From contig JAGFMI010000005.1 in NCBI GenBank assembly GCA_021030905.1, forward strand, positions 1-64,000: 64,000 bases of DNA. The letters are read 5' to 3'. Both the position numbers and the translations under genes were made by a program. A model generated the notes under the pieces. That model worked only from the letters and a program-made list of their open reading frames with translations. It did no database searches and was not told where the DNA came from. Positions 46,183 through 56,345 of the stretch are shown in pieces. Origin of the DNA: Pyrenula massariospora (taxonomy: Eukaryota > Ascomycota > Eurotiomycetes > Pyrenulales > Pyrenulaceae). How positions within the stretch are numbered: the stretch's first letter is position 1; the number at the start of each line of letters is the position of its first letter.

Positions 46183-47634
46183 CTAATTATACATTTCATC
46201 GTCGCTTATTTCATCATTATCATCCTCGTGCCTTGATTCCGCTCCCGCCTCCTCCTCGTCCTCTTCTTCCTCGTCCGCGCTGGGATCTAGTTCCATAACC
46301 ACAGCCCCCTCACTAGTTCTCGACTGCGTTCCCCCAGGCACCTCACTCCCCCTAACCGTCGTCGTTCTAGACGATTCCTCTTTCACCTCCCTTGTGAGCC
46401 CATCTTCCTCCCCATCCTCCTCCTCTTCATCCTCCTCCGCAGCCCTGCGCTCCCTTTCTTCCACCCGCCTCGCCTGCCTCAGCAACGCCGGGTCATTCCT
46501 CAAATCCCCTTCCGTCAAGCTCACATTGCAAACCGGACACTTTGCCCACCTCTGTCTAGCGCCGGGCTGTGACCCCTGCGTCTCAGGCGCAAATTCACCG
46601 CTCCGCCGGATCATATCCAGTATGGCTGACCCTTCGAAAGAGTGCGGACACTTTGTGCTGCTGAGGACTTGGGTCTTGAAGGGGAGGAACGTGATCGGAC
46701 ATTTGGTGCTGACGTTTTCGGCGGCGATTTCAAAGTCCTCGTCTTCTCCAGCGTTACGAGGATGGTGAAGGACGGTGCCGCGGCGGGAGGAAGATGATGA
46801 GGTGGAGGGGAACCAGGTGCTGCGGTCGGGAAGGGGGGGAGCATCGCCAGAGGGGTAGGATGCGTCGTGGATGGAGCGCTTGAATTGGATGTAGATGTTA
46901 TGGTCTGCGTAGCGGTCGCGGAGGGGTTGGTTGGCCCAGGTATCGATGTGAGAGGATAATGCGGTACTAAAGAGGGCAGAAGGGGCAGACGAAGGGGAAG
47001 GGGGAGGTGGGCTGTCCGCGGTGGTAAAGTCACGGTCTTCAGTCGTAGTTTCTGGATCGCGATGCCCATTCTCTTCCTCATCGTCTTCGTCGGCTATCAC
47101 GGGTCTCGCACGAGATCGTTGTGTGGAGATGGGAAAGCTTGACTGCGTTTGCGCGCCTACGCTAGCTTGACTTGACATACCAGATATTATTTCCGGGAGG
47201 CTCGACAGGAGAACGTCATTGTCGATGCCTCTCCTGGTCTGCACCTCTAGCTGTGTTGTGAGATCTCCGACTTCACTTTCTATACTTCTAAGCCTCTCTA
47301 GTGCCTCTTCATCTTCTTCGCCATCTCGCTTAGCTTTCTGCTTTAGATACTCCGCTCGCTTCAACGCCCCATATTCATTAATCTCTGCCGCGACAGCGCC
47401 GAGGAGGTCGGAACTCTCTGTGATGAGACTTTGAACACGCGTAGTAGCCTGCTTGGAGAGCAGATCTTGTAGAGCTTGCTGGGCTTTCGGATTAAGGGGG
47501 GCTGAGGGAGCTTCGTACGGTGGAGGCGCAGAATTTGAAGCTAAAGATGCTGGGGTGGCTGTTGGCGCTCTCGTAGCTCCTCGTGATCGAGCCGGAGTAG
47601 CTTGTGAAGGTCGTGGGCGAGAGAAAGCTGGCAT
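46183..47634 (-). CDS. nse2: Smc5/6 complex SUMO ligase Nse2/Mms21
   Basis: One exon, 483 aa. A disordered Ala/Pro-rich start leads into a coiled coil (residues about 50-135) of the type that binds the Smc5 arm. After an acidic linker comes the SP-RING: C312 in CPITFLPFK, C329 and H331 in KCPHSF, and C366/C369 in CPVC. The CPI...CPHSF...CPVC order and the one-zinc arrangement are diagnostic of zf-Nse rather than PIAS/Siz proteins. Nse2 attaches SUMO during homologous-recombination repair and replication-fork maintenance, in the nucleus. The protein is much longer than yeast Mms21 because of a C-terminal extension of about 100 residues built of Glu/Asp runs, ending DDEMYN; this is common in filamentous fungi. 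The very acidic tail may mimic DNA or bind a basic partner (inference). Confidence 0.9.
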   Translation of the reverse strand: MPAFSRPRPSQATPARSRGATRAPTATPASLASNSAPPPYEAPSAPLNPKAQQALQDLLSKQATTRVQSLITESSDLLGAVAAEINEYGALKRAEYLKQKAKRDGEEDEEALERLRSIESEVGDLTTQLEVQTRRGIDNDVLLSSLPEIISGMSSQASVGAQTQSSFPISTQRSRARPVIADEDDEEENGHRDPETTTEDRDFTTADSPPPPSPSSAPSALFSTALSSHIDTWANQPLRDRYADHNIYIQFKRSIHDASYPSGDAPPLPDRSTWFPSTSSSSSRRGTVLHHPRNAGEDEDFEIAAENVSTKCPITFLPFKTQVLSSTKCPHSFEGSAILDMIRRSGEFAPETQGSQPGARQRWAKCPVCNVSLTEGDLRNDPALLRQARRVEERERRAAEEDEEEEDGEEDGLTREVKEESSRTTTVRGSEVPGGTQSRTSEGAVVMELDPSADEEEEDEEEAGAESRHEDDNDEISDDEMYN

Positions 47635-48170
47635 CTCGAATCAAGAGTGCTCAGGGTAGCAATAGCCGTCAAGAGGCAGAGGGACGTCGTGGGGGTGCTT
47701 CTCGGGAACTGTCGACTTGCTCATACGCGCCTTGTTGGCGACGCGACGCGGCGGACGATAAACGCACGGACCATTAGGATACCTTAGGTTCCAAGGTTGA
47801 GGCAGTCTCGGCAATCGGGACGGGACTACTTTGGTGCGAGCGCGAGAACATCCCGTCTCCACTTGAGTTCCAGATTCCTCACTGTCCCCGCGGATGTAGT
47901 CATAGAAATTCAGGTACCTCCATTGCCGAGGAGTCTTAGCTGAGGCTCACATAAGCTCGAGAAAATAATTCATAAGCTCGACAAAACATGTCTTGTCGAA
48001 CTTAACTAGGTATTCCCAGAGTATTTAAGATCTGCGTTGCCCCTTGAGCACGTCTCCGTTGCCAATCAACAATCGTTCGTCTCAGCGGTGCTTGCTATCT
48101 CTGCTCGTACTAGTTCAACCACTTTTCAGCTCCTTTCGTTCTCTTGTAATATACACAATCATCAATCAAG
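47635..48170. promoter_or_regulatory. Divergent promoter region Nse2 / isochorismatase-like
   Basis: About 535 bp separate the two start codons. Pyrimidine-rich sequence lies just upstream of the isochorismatase-like ATG. The only notable internal signals are the direct repeat and dyad listed separately at 47951-47999. Confidence 0.5.
47951..47999. promoter_or_regulatory. Direct repeat plus dyad upstream of the isochorismatase-like gene
   Basis: ATAAGCTCGAGAAAA at 47951 and ATAAGCTCGACAAAA at 47972 match at 14 of 15 positions, 21 bp apart. The second copy runs into a perfect dyad with 7-bp arms, TCGACAA (47978-47984) and TTGTCGA (47993-47999), around an 8-bp centre. The block lies 170-220 bp upstream of the start codon at 48171, a sensible place for a regulator-binding site. 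No known factor was matched. Confidence 0.35.
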
Positions 48171-48830
48171 ATGGTCCAATCTTTCCGCGATTTCATCGGG
48201 GTCCCTGCTTCCACCGCCAGCACCACTGACTCTGTTCTCCTCATCATCGACGCTCAAAAGGAGTATGCTACTGGCCTTCTCAAGACAGAAAATGTCACGT
48301 CAACTAGTAAAGCAATTGCCAGCCTCTTGAACAAGTACCGACAGGCCGGGGGTGCACTGGTCCATATCGTACACGATACTCCCGATGGAGCGCCGGTGTT
48401 CACACCAGGAAAAGACGTGAGCAAGGAGTTTGATGAAGTGCAGGCGAAGGAGGGGGAGAAAGTGGTGCACAAGAACTTTCCCTCAGCTTTTGCCCAGACA
48501 GAGCTGAAATCAGTATTGGATGGATTTGGGAAGAAGAAACTGGTTCTGACAGGGTATATGGTAAGTGATCACCGACATAACCTCCCAGCTGAGGAGGAAA
48601 TTTCTCGGCTCACGTGAATACGCTGACAATATTTCAACCTGCAGGCTCATGTCTGCGTGTCGACGACGGCACGCCAGGCTGCAGAGCTGGGCTATGATGT
48701 TATCCTCGTAGAGGATGCCATTGGGGACCGGAATATTCCAGGGGCAAGCGCAGACGAGGTCAAGAAGATAGTGCTTCTTGAACTCGCAGATGCATTTGGC
48801 ACGGTGGTTAAAAGCGAAAATATAGCGTAA
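48171..48830 (+). CDS. Isochorismatase-like cysteine hydrolase
   Basis: Two exons, 48171..48560 and 48645..48830, joined in phase 0 across an 84-bp intron (GTAAGT, CTGCAG), give 191 aa, the normal single-domain size. The catalytic triad of the isochorismatase-fold amidases is present: D27 in IDAQKEY, K101 in HKNFPSAF and C134 in [13 protein letters not shown]. The second exon is essential, because it carries the nucleophile. Relatives hydrolyse small amides or carbamoyl compounds: nicotinamidase, N-carbamoylsarcosine amidase, ureidoacrylate hydrolase, YcaC-like enzymes. A true isochorismatase role is unlikely to follow from fold alone. The neighbours to the right are an NCS1 transporter and a hydantoinase-type enzyme. 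That makes an N-carbamoyl-amide substrate attractive, but this is inference from position. It is probably cytosolic. Confidence 0.9.
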
Positions 48831-49635
48831 GGCTAACAGATTTCCGACCGCATTCATAAGATAATCTGGTTCCTTGTCATACTTTCTCAATAAAATAATG
48901 CATTAGGGTTATCTTCCAACTTATCGCGCCCGACATCCCGAGACCATACCGACAACGCTATGACCTAATTGTACGCAGAATCAGCAGTCCATAGTTATCT
49001 TTATTATTCCAAGTGGTCTTGGCTAGAAGCCTCAGATCCCATCGTTGTCCTCGAGATCTATTGTGGCACTCAATAAAATGGTGAAGACGTAATTAGTATT
49101 ACTCGAAGCGTCAGTTGTCTTTTGTGTCTTTATGGCTGTTGCTTCACTTTGTTTGGGTTTTCGCTTTCTAATTCAAATTACTTCACGTTGTTCATCACTT
49201 TATTTCAGACCAAAAACGCGAAATCTCTTCAGAGATCTCATCAATGCTGCCAATTGGTACTTAGACTGTCATTGAGCTCGTACATTGTTACTGCAAAGCA
49301 AAATTTGTCCTACAAGAGATCATTGTTCGTCAAACATAGAGCCACATTCATAATCAAGATCTCACGGAGAATAATCCTCACTTGCAATCCAACAAACCTC
49401 CATCATGTTCCGCTTCCTGGCTTCGACGATTTTGACATCTGCTCGCTCCACCGTCATTGTTCACACCTATGATGCCTTGCGGCTTCTTAAAACCGGATAG
49501 CAAATTATTCAAAAAGACCGAAGGATTTTATCTTAAACACTTCTTGAAGACTCTCCCGGTCACTGAAGTCCATACGCACGAAAAATTCTATCCACAAGAT
49601 TGAGATGACTCTTCATTTGATCTAAAGACGACATT
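48831..49635. other. Convergent spacer between hydrolase and NCS1 transporter
   Basis: The two genes end toward each other. The sequence is AT-rich, with only short unsupported frames. No promoter function is required here. Confidence 0.5.
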
Positions 49636-51470
49636 CTATTTTTCAACGTCATTAGAAAGTTCTAACGGCTTCGACATAGCTTTGGGGTCCATTGTGGTTG
49701 ATCTTTGGTCAGTCCTTGCTGCTTCTGCCTCACTATCAGCGTACTCCCTGCCTTCGAGCACCTCTATAGCCTTGTCTTCGTCGTTTGTTCGAATCGGAAA
49801 CGGAAAGACCAGAAATAACAGATAGTATGTAACGGCAGCCATCACCAAACCGTCGAACCAAGACATCGAGTAGAAATTCAAAATACCAATCCCAATGTGT
49901 CCGATATTGGGGTTAATTGCGTGTATCAGCCCCGGTAGAAGAGGAACTACACCTGTCACGAAGGCAGCAAAGGCGCGCGGGTTAACACCCTCGACGAACC
50001 AGTACAGCCCGCGAGGTTTATAGAGATTGTATACATTGAATCCTGGAGTGTTTCGACGAACAAGGAAATAGTCCGATAGCAGGATTCCAACTAAGGGACC
50101 CATAAACACGCTGTAGCCATTCAAGAAAGCAAGGAAACGAGCGGCTTTAGCCTGTATGAGCCATGGGCAGATGGCAAAGCCAAGGATGGCGCACAGAAAT
50201 TGGCCGCGACGGATGTTGATGTAGCGCGGGAAGAGGTTGGTGACGTCGTTGGCGAAGGGAACGGAGTTGCCAGTCACATTTGTGGCGATATTGGCGAAGG
50301 CAAAGAGGAGGCCGACGAAGAACTTGGCTGGTCGATTGGACCAGAGAGATATGACTGAAAGTGGATTCCAAAGGACCTGGCCATAGACAACCTGAGCAGA
50401 GGCAGCCATGACGCATCCAAGCAACTCCGTCAGAGTGATGCAAACGGGCAGGCCGATTGCAGTGGGGAGCCACGCACTTCGCGTTGATTTAGCGTACCGC
50501 GTCACGTCGGCCATGTTGATAGCGAAGCTTGAAGAAGTATTTTTTAGCTAAGAAAAGAAGGGAGGTCGTAATCTGTATAACTTACGTTGCATTTCCGGAG
50601 ATGGCGGCCGTCACAGTGGTAAAGAAAGCGTAAGTCACAGTGAAAGGACCACTTCCAGATGTCAGCAGAGGCCATCTTGCTTCCGAAAGAATACTCACGC
50701 CACTTTATTTGGTATACTGAAAAGGGGTCCAAATCCATTCGAAGCTGTCAAAGCCCATGTGAGCAATGCCACCCACAGGAAAGGCATCAAGATAATCTTG
50801 ACCAACATGACCCATCGAAGCGTGGGAACGCTGAGATAGAGACATGGGAAGGAAATAAGCCAAAACAAAACGAAGCATAGCAGATCAGGTGCGGTAATGG
50901 CAGCGCTAGCTGGTAATGAAGCCTGATGCCATGTGTGGAAGGACGGCCAGATGGCTTCCAGCATGCATCGCAAGGCATTGCCACCAAGATCCGTTTGGAC
51001 ACCATACCAAACCACACAGACAATCGCTCGAACCACACATGCAAAATATGCACCCCACATGCCGAAAGAGGCTCGTGCGATGACGGGGAAATTGATGCCC
51101 CATCGAGCACCAAGATATCCCATCATGGAGCAAGGTACCGCGACCATCAGGTTACCCACCACACATGCTGCAACAGCCAGGCCTGGATTCAGACCAAGGG
51201 CGATTGCGCTTGATGGGCTTTCCATCTGGGCAACATTGAAGCCTTCTGCAATCCAGACTGTTTATGAAAAGTGTCAGCGACCATGGAACGCAAGCGTGAC
51301 GACAGCAGCAACGAACAGCCTCCAACGTGATACCATTCCCATTTCCTCTTGGATCGCGGGACAGGGTCGAGATCTTCATTACTCCATCTTGATGATTCGG
51401 CCTCATTGGTAAATGAACCAGGAGTCGGCCGCAGCTTGAGGCGATCAAGCAGGGCTTTGACAGGCACCAT
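49636..51470 (-). CDS. NCS1-family nucleobase/hydantoin/allantoin-type transporter
   Basis: Four exons, 51470..51317, 51257..50699, 50651..50586 and 50527..49636, give 556 aa; introns are 59, 47 and 58 bp and all phases fit. The first donor is GTTCGT and joins YHVGG to FWIAEGFNVAQM, restoring the TM1 substrate-binding region of NCS1. Further family marks are RWGINFPVIARASFGMWGAY after TM2, VWYGVQTDLGGNALRCML in TM3, the GNATFAINMADVTRYAK segment rebuilt by the last splice, and GFAICPWLI. About twelve hydrophobic segments are present, with a hydrophilic, acidic C-terminal tail of about 60 residues. NCS1 proteins carry purines, pyrimidines, allantoin, uridine, thiamine or hydantoins with protons or sodium. 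Substrate choice cannot be read by eye. The divergent cyclic amidohydrolase suggests a cyclic amide. Confidence 0.92.
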
Positions 51471-52400
51471 CGCATCAAAACGTGCGTCTCAATGGAAGGG
51501 AAACGCAAATGATTCACATTTGAATCGGACAAAAGAAAAGCGCATTAAAGTGTTTGGCAGCAAGATTTATAGATTTTACGTAAAATTCTAATGCATAGTC
51601 TGAAGATAGGATTTGTGTTCCTAAAGAGCGAAATCGATTTCCGAGTGGGCGGCTCTGATCATTAGCCCAGATCTTCGTAGGGCTGCATCGTGCAGCATCG
51701 GCAGAAATAGCCTGAGCTATTGCCCAGTCCTTTGACCAGCAATGTATTGGCTAAGAATCTTATCAAGGATTGCAGGTCCTGAGTGTTCGAGGTGGCCATC
51801 GCCAGGCTCTTGGCTGAATACACACAACGCCCTTCTAGATGTTCGAGAATGTGTCGGATCTTTCAAGTCTCCGGAGATTGTGATGACTGGCAGACTTGAA
51901 TGGTGGATGGCATTTGGAGGATAGATGTTGTTGGCCACTGGAAAGAGTTAGGCTTCTCGGGGGCGGGCCGCGGAAACTGAGCCGATATCAGGTGGTTTGG
52001 CTATCTACCTAAGATCGACTGGCTGAATATTTCTTCAGCGGTTATTTTACTAGTCGGTGGTCTATCCCTAAAAATCGCAGTCCCTGTCGACAGCTCTTTC
52101 TGACCTTCTCAATACGATGCACACGCCGAACGATCACCAGAGAGGGTTCGATCGGGCTCTGACATCACTTGCGACTTGGTGGACCGTCGACAGGCGCGCA
52201 AAACTAGAGATCAATGGCGGATCTTTCCACAACCTCACAATGCGGTGGCGATCTGTTGATTGTGGCGTTGGTCATTTCTTGCGAAGGTGAGCAGATAGGG
52301 CACTATAAACCAGGCAAATATAGAAAACGCGTCCACCATCTTTAAGCAACATCCTCGTACCTTGTCTAGGTTTCTGTCCATCACTTTGATATACCCGCAG
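51471..52400. promoter_or_regulatory. Bidirectional promoter, NCS1 transporter / cyclic amidohydrolase
   Basis: Both genes start outward from this 930-bp interval. HGATAR-type GATA-factor sites occur at 51604-51609 (AGATAG), 51760-51765 (TGATAA on the minus strand) and 52293-52298 (AGATAG). TATAAA at 52304-52309 lies about 95 bp before the amidohydrolase ATG. Three GATA sites are about what chance gives in this length on two strands, so nitrogen control is plausible from gene content but not shown by site density. Confidence 0.45.
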
Positions 52401-54022
52401 ATGATGGATTTCGATTTAATCGTTCGAAACGGCCTTTTAGTGAGCAGATTCAGTTCTAGAACCTGCACTTACTGACCTGCATGCTCGGTAAATCCATTTG
52501 AGGTCGTTGAGAAGCAAGAGATCGGTATAAGCGAAGGAAAGATTCGATGCATCGGCACGGATTTGCCTGTATCGGGAAGAACTGAAATAATTGATGCAGA
52601 AGGCGGCTATGTGACACCTGGCGGTGTCGATTCTCATGTGCATGTAAGAACAGCTCACAGTAGCATTGGCATCTGTGCTAACAATGGCATCTTCCCAGCT
52701 TCAGCAATTCAATACACCAACAGGCGACACGTGGGAAACCGGAACTCGGAGCGCAGTATGTGGTGGAACGACGTCTGTTGTTGCCTTTGCTTTGCAAAGA
52801 AAGGACATGGACAGCGTCCTAGCCATGGTTGACGAATACTCAAAGCTCGCCGAGGGTAATTCATACTGTGACTATGGCATTCATCTGATCTGCACGAATC
52901 CAACCCACAAAATCATTAATGAGGAGCTGGCTAAGCTCAAGGACAAAGGCATTACGAGCCTGAAGCTGTACATGACCTACGATCCTATGAAAATCAGAGA
53001 TCGAGAAATTCTGGACGTCATGACTAGTGCTCGGAGGCTAGGCCTCACTGTTATGATTCACGCTGAGAACCATGACATGATTGGCCTGTTGCTATTCCCT
53101 TTCCTAAAATGGAAGACAGTTCTAACGAATATATTCTAGTGTAATTGAGACGCTCGAGAAACAAGGCCTCACGGATCCTTACTATCACGCTGTATCCCGG
53201 CCCACGATCGCCGAAGCAGAAGCGACATATCGTGCTATCTCCATGGCAGAGCTCATGGACGCTCCAATACTACTGGTCCACGTCTCCTCTGAACTAGCCA
53301 CAAAACACATTCGCGAGGCCCAGACTCGTCTCCTCCCCATTTACGCTGAGACTTGTCCTCAGTATCTTTGGCTACTTTCGGAGCGCTTAAAGAGCAGCAA
53401 CTTCGAAGGCGCGAAATGCGTCTGTTCTCCGCCACTGCGTGACAAACCCGAAGAGCTCGATGCCATGTGGCGAGGTATAGCGAACAAGACCTTTACCACT
53501 TTTAGCTCTGATCATGCTGCAACGAAATTTTACGCCGAAGGTGGCAAGCGTCTGGGATTGATCAATGGACGACCATTCTTTAGGTCTATTCCCAACGGCC
53601 TTCCCGGCGTTGAGACACGCCTTCCCCTCCTCTTCAAGGGCATTTCCGAAAATAAAATTAGCATTCAGGACTTTGTGCGGGTAACAGCCAGCGACCCAGC
53701 CAAGCTGTACGGTCTCGACCAGAAGGGTTCAATATCTCCTGGGAAGGACGCTGATTTGGTGATTTGGTACCCTGACAACAAAATGCCGTCGTTCGAGCTA
53801 AATAATCGGATGCTGCACCACGATATCGATTACACACCATACGAGGGCATGAGATTTGCTAACTGGCCGCGATGGACCATTCTTCGAGGAAAGATCGTGT
53901 GGGACCGGGAGGGCAAAGGGCTCACGGGGTCTAAAGGACTCGGCCAATATGTCAAACGAAGTACCTCATCGCTTCCCGGGCCGAGAAACGTCTTTGTCAA
54001 CGAGTGGCGGCCGCCAATGTAG
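52401..54022 (+). CDS. Cyclic amidohydrolase, hydantoinase/dihydropyrimidinase type
   Basis: Four exons, 52401..52439, 52503..52643, 52699..53087 and 53140..54022, give 483 aa; introns are 63, 55 and 52 bp and every phase fits. The full binuclear metal set is in place: H58 and H60 in DSHVH, the carbamylated lysine K149 in SLKLYMTY, H181 in MIHAEN, H237 in LLVHVSS and D314 in FSSDHAA. The segment RSIPNGLPGVETRLPLLF is the hydantoinase/dihydropyrimidinase form of the loop after the catalytic aspartate and argues against dihydroorotase. The enzyme should hydrolyse a five- or six-membered cyclic ureide to an N-carbamoyl amino acid. Splicing removes a stop in intron 1, and exon 3 to 4 uses a GTTGCT donor. 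It forms a divergent pair with the NCS1 transporter. Start choice between two adjacent ATG codons (52401 and 52404) is open. Confidence 0.92.
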
Positions 54023-55331
54023 CCAACAATTGAGCGAAGAAGAGCATCAAGGAGCCGAAGAACTAATTTCCCCGGCCGCAGAATTCCTGGATCCTTTCCA
54101 AATGCATCACTCAACTACATCTACTTGACATCTTGACCTCAATTGCGCCCTGATGAGGTTTGGCCATCCCTTCATCTACCTATAGATACTTAGGTACCTT
54201 TTGCTCAATCTTGAGACTTTAGAAGATTCATCGATCGGTGCACGCGACTATCAGTTCCGGGCACTATCGGGCAATGATGCACGGAAGGATCGGCGACTTT
54301 CGGGTTGATATCGATAACGGCGGCGACAGTGGGTCCGGGGGTGGGGCCCGACGATCTGCATGTGACAAGCTGAGGGGGAATTGATGAGAATAGATCGATG
54401 GTGCCATCAGAGATAGTCCGGAAAGAAATCGCCATATGCTCTCGAGGCCTAAGGAGTAAGAAATGAGAAGTGTAAATGCGGTAAAGGAACAGAGAATGAC
54501 GGAAAGACAGTGCTGGCGAGTTTCGGGAGCCGAAAACCCCCACCAGCTCTGATTTGCTTCCCCAGATTCCGGTGGAGCTCGAGTTGCCCCGCATCTGATA
54601 CGACGGGCAATCCCCCCAACGCTGCGACACGACAAGACAGCCAAGGAGATCGAGGATTGGAGTCGAGTGCAGCATAAGAAAAGATGAAGGTTGCACGGCG
54701 TCAATCTGGGTCTCTCGCCGGAAGGGAGCAGCCGCAGGCGTGACGTCTGCCTTGGCAGCTCCATTCCATATGGCACCAATGTCAGCCGGGTAGATAGACA
54801 TTTGTCGCCAGAGCCGAAAGCTACCACGAGACTGCCTCAGGAACGCGGTAACAGCCTCACATGGACCGACGGAAGCTCAAGTCCTGCGGGCCGCCAGTTG
54901 TCCGGCTGGACGTTGTTCTGGCCCCGATTGCCTGTGACCATTGGTTGCTTCCCCGCACCCAGGTCCTGTTCCCGAACAACACCCACGCTCAAGGTACCCT
55001 CTGAGATACCCCCATCTCCGTCTCTTCTTGGAACATTCCTCTTTCATTGTTACCCCAACCGTCTCCAATACCCTCGGCGCTTGGGTTTCTGCTATACTGA
55101 TCGAGTCAACCTGCTCGCCGTTGCCAGGCGAGAGATCCGAAGGCTCCCTCCTCCCTTGACACACATCTGCAACCTGCTTTACTCCTGCTATCTCAACCAA
55201 TAGCATCAAAGCCGCTTGCGTCGCACAGATCTACCGTTGCGGAGTCCGTCCAAGAATTCTCGTTCATCACGTTTGTCTCCCAACATTTTCTTCGTTGGCA
55301 CATCTCTTACCAGCTTTGCAGGATCCATACT
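54023..55331. other. 1.3-kb spacer before the mitochondrial carrier
   Basis: Contains the 3' end of the amidohydrolase gene and the promoter and leader of the carrier gene. Two overlapping minus-strand frames at 54205-54827 are long for the region but contain no domain, have poor start context and show conflicting composition, so they are not called. Confidence 0.5.
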
Positions 55332-56345
55332 ATGTCCTCGCCATCAGCAGGCACTCGCCTCAAAGAAACCGCTAAAACAGCCGCTACTAAGGTCGAAGCC
55401 TCTGCGAAGGAAGCAGTGGATAATCCTGTCCGAGCCAAAAATGATTTTCTCCACCACCCTGTCACCCGAGCAGCCCTCCCCTTCATCAACGGCGGCCTCG
55501 CCGGCATGATAGCAACAACCTGCATACAACCTATCGACATGGTCAAAGTCCGCCTCCAGCTTGCTGGAGAGGGCGTCCGTACAGGTCCTCGACCCTCTGC
55601 TCTCGGGGTTACTCGCGACATCATCGCCCAAGGCAAGGTCCTTGACCTCTATACAGGCCTCAGTGCCGGTCTCCTCCGACAAGCAGTCTACACCACCGCC
55701 CGTCTTGGCTTCTTCGACACCTTTCAAACTCTCCTCCAGAAACGTGCCCAAGCGAAAGGCACTGAGATAGGCTTCATCGAGCGAGGCGCCGCAGGTCTCA
55801 CAGCAGGCGGCGTAGCCGCCATGATTGGCAACCCGGCCGACCTAGCCCTCATCCGCATGCAGTCCGACGGCCTCAAACCACCAGAAAAACGCGCAAACTA
55901 CCGCTCCGTCTTTGACGCGCTGAAACGCATCACGGCTACCGAAGGCATCGGCGCGCTCTGGGCCGGCGCCTACCCCACCATCCTGCGTGCCATGGCCCTC
56001 AACTTTGGCCAGCTGACCTTCTTCGCCGAATCCAAAGCCCAGCTCAAGGCCCGCACAAGCCTCTCTGAGACGAATCGCACATTCGGCGCGTCGGCCATCG
56101 CGGGGTTCTTTGCCAGCTTCTTCAGCCTGCCGTTCGACTTTGTCAAGACAAGGCTGCAGAAGCAGCAGAAGGGGCCCGATGGGCAGTTTCCGTACAAGGG
56201 ATTCTTCGACTGCGCAAGGAAAGTGGTAAAAGATGAGGGATGGCTCAGGTTCTATCGCGGGTTCGGCACGTACTACGTGCGGATAGCGCCGCACGCAATG
56301 GTCACGCTGATTGTGGCCGATTACTTAAAGCTGATTACATCGTGA
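55332..56345 (+). CDS. Mitochondrial 2-oxoglutarate/malate-type carrier
   Basis: One exon, 337 aa. Three repeats of the mitochondrial carrier signature are visible: PIDMVKVRLQ, PADLALIRMQ and PFDFVKTRLQ, each followed by a matrix helix with Gly-rich and aromatic residues. The second signature PADLALIRMQSDG and the start FINGGLAGMIATTCIQPIDMVKVRLQ (split here at residue about 65) are those of the oxoglutarate/malate carrier subfamily (SLC25A11-like). It exchanges 2-oxoglutarate for malate across the inner mitochondrial membrane, serving redox shuttling and nitrogen metabolism. The first 45 residues form an extra amphipathic, Ala/Lys-rich segment (RLKETAKTAATKVEASAKEA) that is longer than in animals. 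No intron is needed. Subfamily assignment is by pattern, and a dicarboxylate carrier is the main alternative. Confidence 0.9.
   Translation: MSSPSAGTRLKETAKTAATKVEASAKEAVDNPVRAKNDFLHHPVTRAALPFINGGLAGMIATTCIQPIDMVKVRLQLAGEGVRTGPRPSALGVTRDIIAQGKVLDLYTGLSAGLLRQAVYTTARLGFFDTFQTLLQKRAQAKGTEIGFIERGAAGLTAGGVAAMIGNPADLALIRMQSDGLKPPEKRANYRSVFDALKRITATEGIGALWAGAYPTILRAMALNFGQLTFFAESKAQLKARTSLSETNRTFGASAIAGFFASFFSLPFDFVKTRLQKQQKGPDGQFPYKGFFDCARKVVKDEGWLRFYRGFGTYYVRIAPHAMVTLIVADYLKLITS

Noticed and set aside
51471-52400. Cluster of GATA sites as proof of nitrogen regulation
   Set aside because: Three HGATAR words in 930 bp is about the chance expectation for two strands, so the sites alone prove nothing.
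54205-54827. Two overlapping minus-strand frames of 187-198 codons
   Set aside because: No domain, no splice partner and poor start context; the region also has to hold regulatory sequence.
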